Part shown: positions 60,962-64,000 of the stretch, piece by piece
Layout: each line of letters starts with the position of its first letter
Numbering within the stretch: position 1 is the first letter of the stretch
From: Novosphingobium mathurense
GTDB lineage: Bacteria > Pseudomonadota > Alphaproteobacteria > Sphingomonadales > Sphingomonadaceae
DNA: 64,000 bases
NCBI RefSeq assembly: GCF_900168325.1
Contig: NZ_FVZE01000001.1
Span: forward strand, 1 to 64,000
Direction: 5' to 3'
Translations under genes and position numbers: made by a program
Notes under the pieces: generated by a model
Seen by the model: only the letters and a program-made list of their open reading frames with translations
What the model was told of the DNA's origin: nothing
The model's database searches: none

Positions 60962-62314
60962 ATGGACTGGAGCGGTGATCCTGTGAGTTCGGCCCGTTTG
61001 AATCAGGACGACGCCCGCTTGCTCGCTGCAGCCGACACGGTGCGCGGGGCTCTCGAAGGAAGCCGTTCTGACCGCCTGCTTCGTCTGTTCGACTATTTGC
61101 TGACGAAAACGATGGCTGGCGAAACCCCGTCGGAACAGACAATTGCCTCGGAAGCCTTCGCCGACGAAAATTTCCTGGACACCGGACAGGATGCCAACGT
61201 TCGGGTCTATGTGCATCGTTTGAGAAAGGCGCTCGACAGTGCCTTTGCGGAAATTTCCGGACCGAGGCTCTACATTCCCGTGGGGGAGTATCGCATCTGT
61301 CTGAGCGATGAGGGCGACGGCGAAGTTACCGGGCAACCTCAGCCGGAATCGGGGGTAACGGTACGCGGCGGGCCTCGCTACAGGCGCGTGGCGGCTATGG
61401 TCGCTGCGGCACTTGTCTGCGTGATCGCGGGATGGTGGTGGCTGAATCGGTCGACGCCGCCGCTGGCGCAGACCCAGGTATGGCAGGCCTTCGATCAGAG
61501 CGAGCGCCCCCTCGTCGTCGTGGTGGGCGATTACTACCTTTTCGCGCAACTCGACTCTCCGGGCGGGACACCGGATGCCGGGCCGCAGCTGGTGTGGGAC
61601 AAGGAGGTCCCCACCCGTGAAGACCTGACGATTCTGCAGATGCTCGATCCCGCCCATGCGCACAGCATTGTCGATTACAACCAGCAGTTCGTAAGCGGTG
61701 GATCGATTCAGGCGCTTTCGGCAGTTCGCGCCGATATCAATCAGCTGCCTTCGCTCCGGAGGCGGTCGACCAGGCTCGTGGCGGCCTCGCAGCTGACCCC
61801 GGAAATGCTCAAGGCTTCAGACATCATTTATGTCGGGCAGTTCAATGGCATGCCGCCACTGCTCAAGGATCCCCTGGGGCAGGCATCCGGTTTTCGGATT
61901 GAATCGGGCTTCGAGGGCCTGACCGATGCGGCAAGCTCGAAGCGTTATCAGTCGGACGGAATGGTACTGACCGACGAACGGATCGCGCGCAGGGACTATG
62001 CCTATCTTGCGAGCGTACCTGGCCCGGCAGACAATCGCCTTCTGGTGATCGCGGGGGTAGGGGACGCCGGTCTCAAGGAAGCCGCGCAACTGGTCGGGAA
62101 CCTCGACCAGCTGGAACGTCTGGTGGCCAATCCGGCCAAGTTGCGCAGCGGTTTCGAAGCGCTGTACCGGGTGCGGACGATCGAACACGTCAATGTGGGG
62201 GCCACTCCGGTGCTCGACAGGCCGCTGAAATCGGGCGAGATCTGGGACAGTTCCGGCAATGTCGCGCCCTATCGCCCCTTCGACACGAAAGCCGATTCCC
62301 CGGCGCCAGAATAA
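60962..62314 (+). CDS. Membrane-anchored winged-helix regulator
   Basis: The 450-residue protein has an N-terminal domain (about 15-105) with LLRLFDYLLTKTMAGETPSEQ and NVRVYVHRLRKALDSAF, which looks like the winged-helix domain of sphingomonad regulators of this form. One membrane segment follows (about 143-163, AAMVAAALVCVIAGWWWLN), then a 290-residue periplasmic domain rich in beta strands (PLVVVVGDYYLFAQL). The layout resembles CadC/ToxR sensors that bind DNA while in the membrane. It may control the DUF6152 unit or the serine-hydrolase homologue downstream. Confidence 0.7.
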   Translation: MDWSGDPVSSARLNQDDARLLAAADTVRGALEGSRSDRLLRLFDYLLTKTMAGETPSEQTIASEAFADENFLDTGQDANVRVYVHRLRKALDSAFAEISGPRLYIPVGEYRICLSDEGDGEVTGQPQPESGVTVRGGPRYRRVAAMVAAALVCVIAGWWWLNRSTPPLAQTQVWQAFDQSERPLVVVVGDYYLFAQLDSPGGTPDAGPQLVWDKEVPTREDLTILQMLDPAHAHSIVDYNQQFVSGGSIQALSAVRADINQLPSLRRRSTRLVAASQLTPEMLKASDIIYVGQFNGMPPLLKDPLGQASGFRIESGFEGLTDAASSKRYQSDGMVLTDERIARRDYAYLASVPGPADNRLLVIAGVGDAGLKEAAQLVGNLDQLERLVANPAKLRSGFEALYRVRTIEHVNVGATPVLDRPLKSGEIWDSSGNVAPYRPFDTKADSPAPE

Positions 62315-62411
62315 AGCCAATGTTGCAGGGGAATGCAGGCTGGCCGGGACCAGAAACAATCCGGCCGCTTTAGCAATTTCGATGAGCCCGCGTGAAAGGC
62401 AAATTTCGCTT

Positions 62412-63812
62412 ATGAATATCGGTAACTCCATGCGCTTCGGTCTTCTTCTTTCCGCGCTTCTTTCCACTGCGGCTCATGCTGACCCGGTCGATGATCTGGT
62501 CGCGGCGGAGATGGAGCGCAGCAAGACGCCCGGCGTCGCCATCGCGGTTGTCGACGAAGGTCGTCTGGCGCGGGTGCAGTCCTTCGGACAGGCCGATATA
62601 GAGCATGGCGTGCCGGTTCATCCCGATACGATGTTCAAGATCGGCGCCACCGGCATGCAGTTGACCGCGGCAGCCGTCATGCTGTTGGTGGAAGACGGCA
62701 AGATCGAACTGGACGCGCCGGTGAAGCGCTACCTGTCGGGAGTGCCCGCCAAGTGGGCCAAGGTAACCGTGCGCCAGTTGCTCGATCACACTTCGGGCCT
62801 GCCAGCCACGCCGAATGGCGATTTTCGGGCAGAATATACCAATGCAGAGCTGCTCGACATCATCGGCTCGCAGGACATCAATTCTCCGGCCGGAGCCCGC
62901 TGGCGGTTCAGCTATGCCGGATACATCGTGCTTGGCTTCATGATCGAAGAAGTTACCGGCGAACACTGGACGAAGTTCATGGATCGCCGGATCTTCAAAC
63001 CGCTCGGCATGCAATCGGCGCGGGGCATCGACGAAATGGCGATCATCCCCAACCGGTCGACGGGATACGAACTGCGCGAAAAGGGTTTGCGCAATGCGGA
63101 ATGGATCTCCCAGACTGCGAATTCCACGGCCGACGGTTCGCTCTACCTCTCGGTACTCGATTATGCGGCGTGGGCGAATGCCGTTTCACAGCGACGCCTG
63201 CTGAGCGCGAAATCTTGGGACATTCTGGCGAAGAAGGCGAGCCTTGGCGACGGACAGAGCTGCGCATACGTGCCGGGATGGTCGACCGACCGGCAAGGCA
63301 AGCAGGTGACATGGAGCCAGGCAGGCAGCTGGCAGGGTTTCCAGACCTATACCCTGCGGTATCCGGGGCGGGATCTTACCGTTGTGGTCTATGCCAACGG
63401 CGAGAAGGCCGACGCCCGCTACCTCGCGCGGAGTATTGCGGGTTTGACCGATCCTGCGCTTGCAGGCGCGCCGGCCAGCCCGCGCAGCGATGCGGACGCA
63501 AATGTCACGGCCAAGGCCCGCGCACTGATCGAGGCGATTGTTGCCGGTCGCACGACGCAATCCGATTTCGTCGATTTCACCGAGCTCGATTATAACGAAC
63601 TCACGGCGCTTTACGCCGGAATGCTGGGTGAGCTTGGGCCGCTTTCCGATTTTGCGCTGTTCGACCGACCGGCGCAATGCGGTGAAACCCTGTATCGCTA
63701 CCGTGCGCGCTTCGCCAAGGGCGTCGTCGAGATACGCATGGGACTGGCCTCGAACGGTAAGGTCGCCACTCTCGACATCGTTCCGTTGAAGGATTGGAAC
63801 GAGCCGCTTTAG
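62412..63812 (+). CDS. Serine hydrolase (beta-lactamase-like) homologue without catalytic residues
   Basis: The 466-residue protein has a signal peptide (MRFGLLLSALLSTAAHAD) and the S12 fold: TPGVAIAVVDEGRL, LLVEDGKIELDAPVKRYL, VTVRQLLDHTSGLP. Where the family has GSxxK, this reads KIGATGMQL: Ala79 replaces the nucleophile serine and Met82 the lysine. The YSN motif is shortened (RFSYAGYIVLG) and the H-x-G motif is SQAGSWQGF. So it is probably a non-catalytic binding protein. It follows the membrane regulator by 97 bases. Confidence 0.85.
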   Translation: MNIGNSMRFGLLLSALLSTAAHADPVDDLVAAEMERSKTPGVAIAVVDEGRLARVQSFGQADIEHGVPVHPDTMFKIGATGMQLTAAAVMLLVEDGKIELDAPVKRYLSGVPAKWAKVTVRQLLDHTSGLPATPNGDFRAEYTNAELLDIIGSQDINSPAGARWRFSYAGYIVLGFMIEEVTGEHWTKFMDRRIFKPLGMQSARGIDEMAIIPNRSTGYELREKGLRNAEWISQTANSTADGSLYLSVLDYAAWANAVSQRRLLSAKSWDILAKKASLGDGQSCAYVPGWSTDRQGKQVTWSQAGSWQGFQTYTLRYPGRDLTVVVYANGEKADARYLARSIAGLTDPALAGAPASPRSDADANVTAKARALIEAIVAGRTTQSDFVDFTELDYNELTALYAGMLGELGPLSDFALFDRPAQCGETLYRYRARFAKGVVEIRMGLASNGKVATLDIVPLKDWNEPL

Positions 63813-64000
63813 GCTTTTCCCCCAGGACGCAGGTCCGCTCCGTTCCCTGTGGACGGGGCGGGTGAGCTGGAGATGGTCGGTGCATTCGATGTGCCGACCG
63901 GCTTTCGTGAATACGCGTGGATCTGTATTCGGTTTCGGCCGGCGTTACCCTGTAAATATCCTGCGCAGCGAGAGCTTGTTCGTCTTGCGCCTTTAGGGTT

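Noticed and set aside
1..64000. CRISPR array
   Set aside because: I looked for regularly spaced direct repeats and saw none; the only repeats are single pairs or triplets at promoters and ends.

Overview
The window looks like sphingomonad (alphaproteobacterial; Sphingobium/Novosphingobium/Sphingomonas-like) DNA. It is GC-rich and carries a trb-type conjugation operon with the small accessory families usual in sphingomonads (DUF2958, DUF736, DUF2274, DUF3363 relaxase). It also has several TonB-dependent receptors, a DUF6152 protein, and many ATGA/TGATG stop-start overlaps. No rRNA or complete tRNA gene was found.

About 1-32.8 kb is the right part of an integrative conjugative element. 0-8.5 kb holds an ArdC-like fragment, DUF2958, a long ParB-like protein, DUF736, a small helix-turn-helix protein, the TraF peptidase, a lytic transglycosylase and a DUF3363 relaxase. 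19.3-31.8 kb holds traG, a ribbon-helix-helix protein and trbB-C-D-E-J-L-F-G-I, followed by DUF2274, DUF736 and AlpA-like genes. A VapBC pair lies near the end. At 32777-32800 there is a 3'-terminal tRNA-Ser-like fragment ending in CCA, the expected relic of integration into a tRNA gene, which I take as the right attachment site. The left end and the integrase are outside the window.

The transfer genes are split by an 11-kb cargo island (8.5-19.2 kb) between relaxase and traG. It carries a minus-strand operon made of a Pycsar-type pair (pyrimidine cyclase plus an effector with a cyclic-nucleotide-binding domain and a TIR-like domain), an E2-like cysteine-rich protein, a tandem nucleotide cyclase with one degenerate and one intact domain, and a DUF2188 protein. 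Divergent from it is an XRE repressor plus ImmA/IrrE protease pair. Then come an HNH-like protein and a nucleotidyltransferase-like protein, facing a two-gene unit whose large protein ends in a possible HEPN motif (RNxxxH), and a TacAT toxin-antitoxin pair with a clear palindromic operator. The expanded Pycsar-like operon is the best candidate for an undescribed system.

33-39 kb, beyond the attachment site, has small secreted proteins, a truncated ORF, a Kef-type antiporter and a chrA chromate transporter gene broken by a complete IS200/IS605-type element.

39-64 kb is metabolic and envelope DNA: two TonB receptors with a PepSY membrane protein, two paralogous secreted proteins, a SnoaL-like protein, a cytochrome/HupE/anchor operon, and an AraC-controlled catabolic cluster (ornithine-cyclodeaminase-like enzyme, RidA, FAD oxidoreductase, aldehyde dehydrogenase) that probably deaminates an amine or amino acid and oxidises the aldehyde. 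It ends with MarR, DUF4185 and DUF6152 proteins, a membrane-bound winged-helix regulator, and a serine-hydrolase homologue that has lost its catalytic residues.
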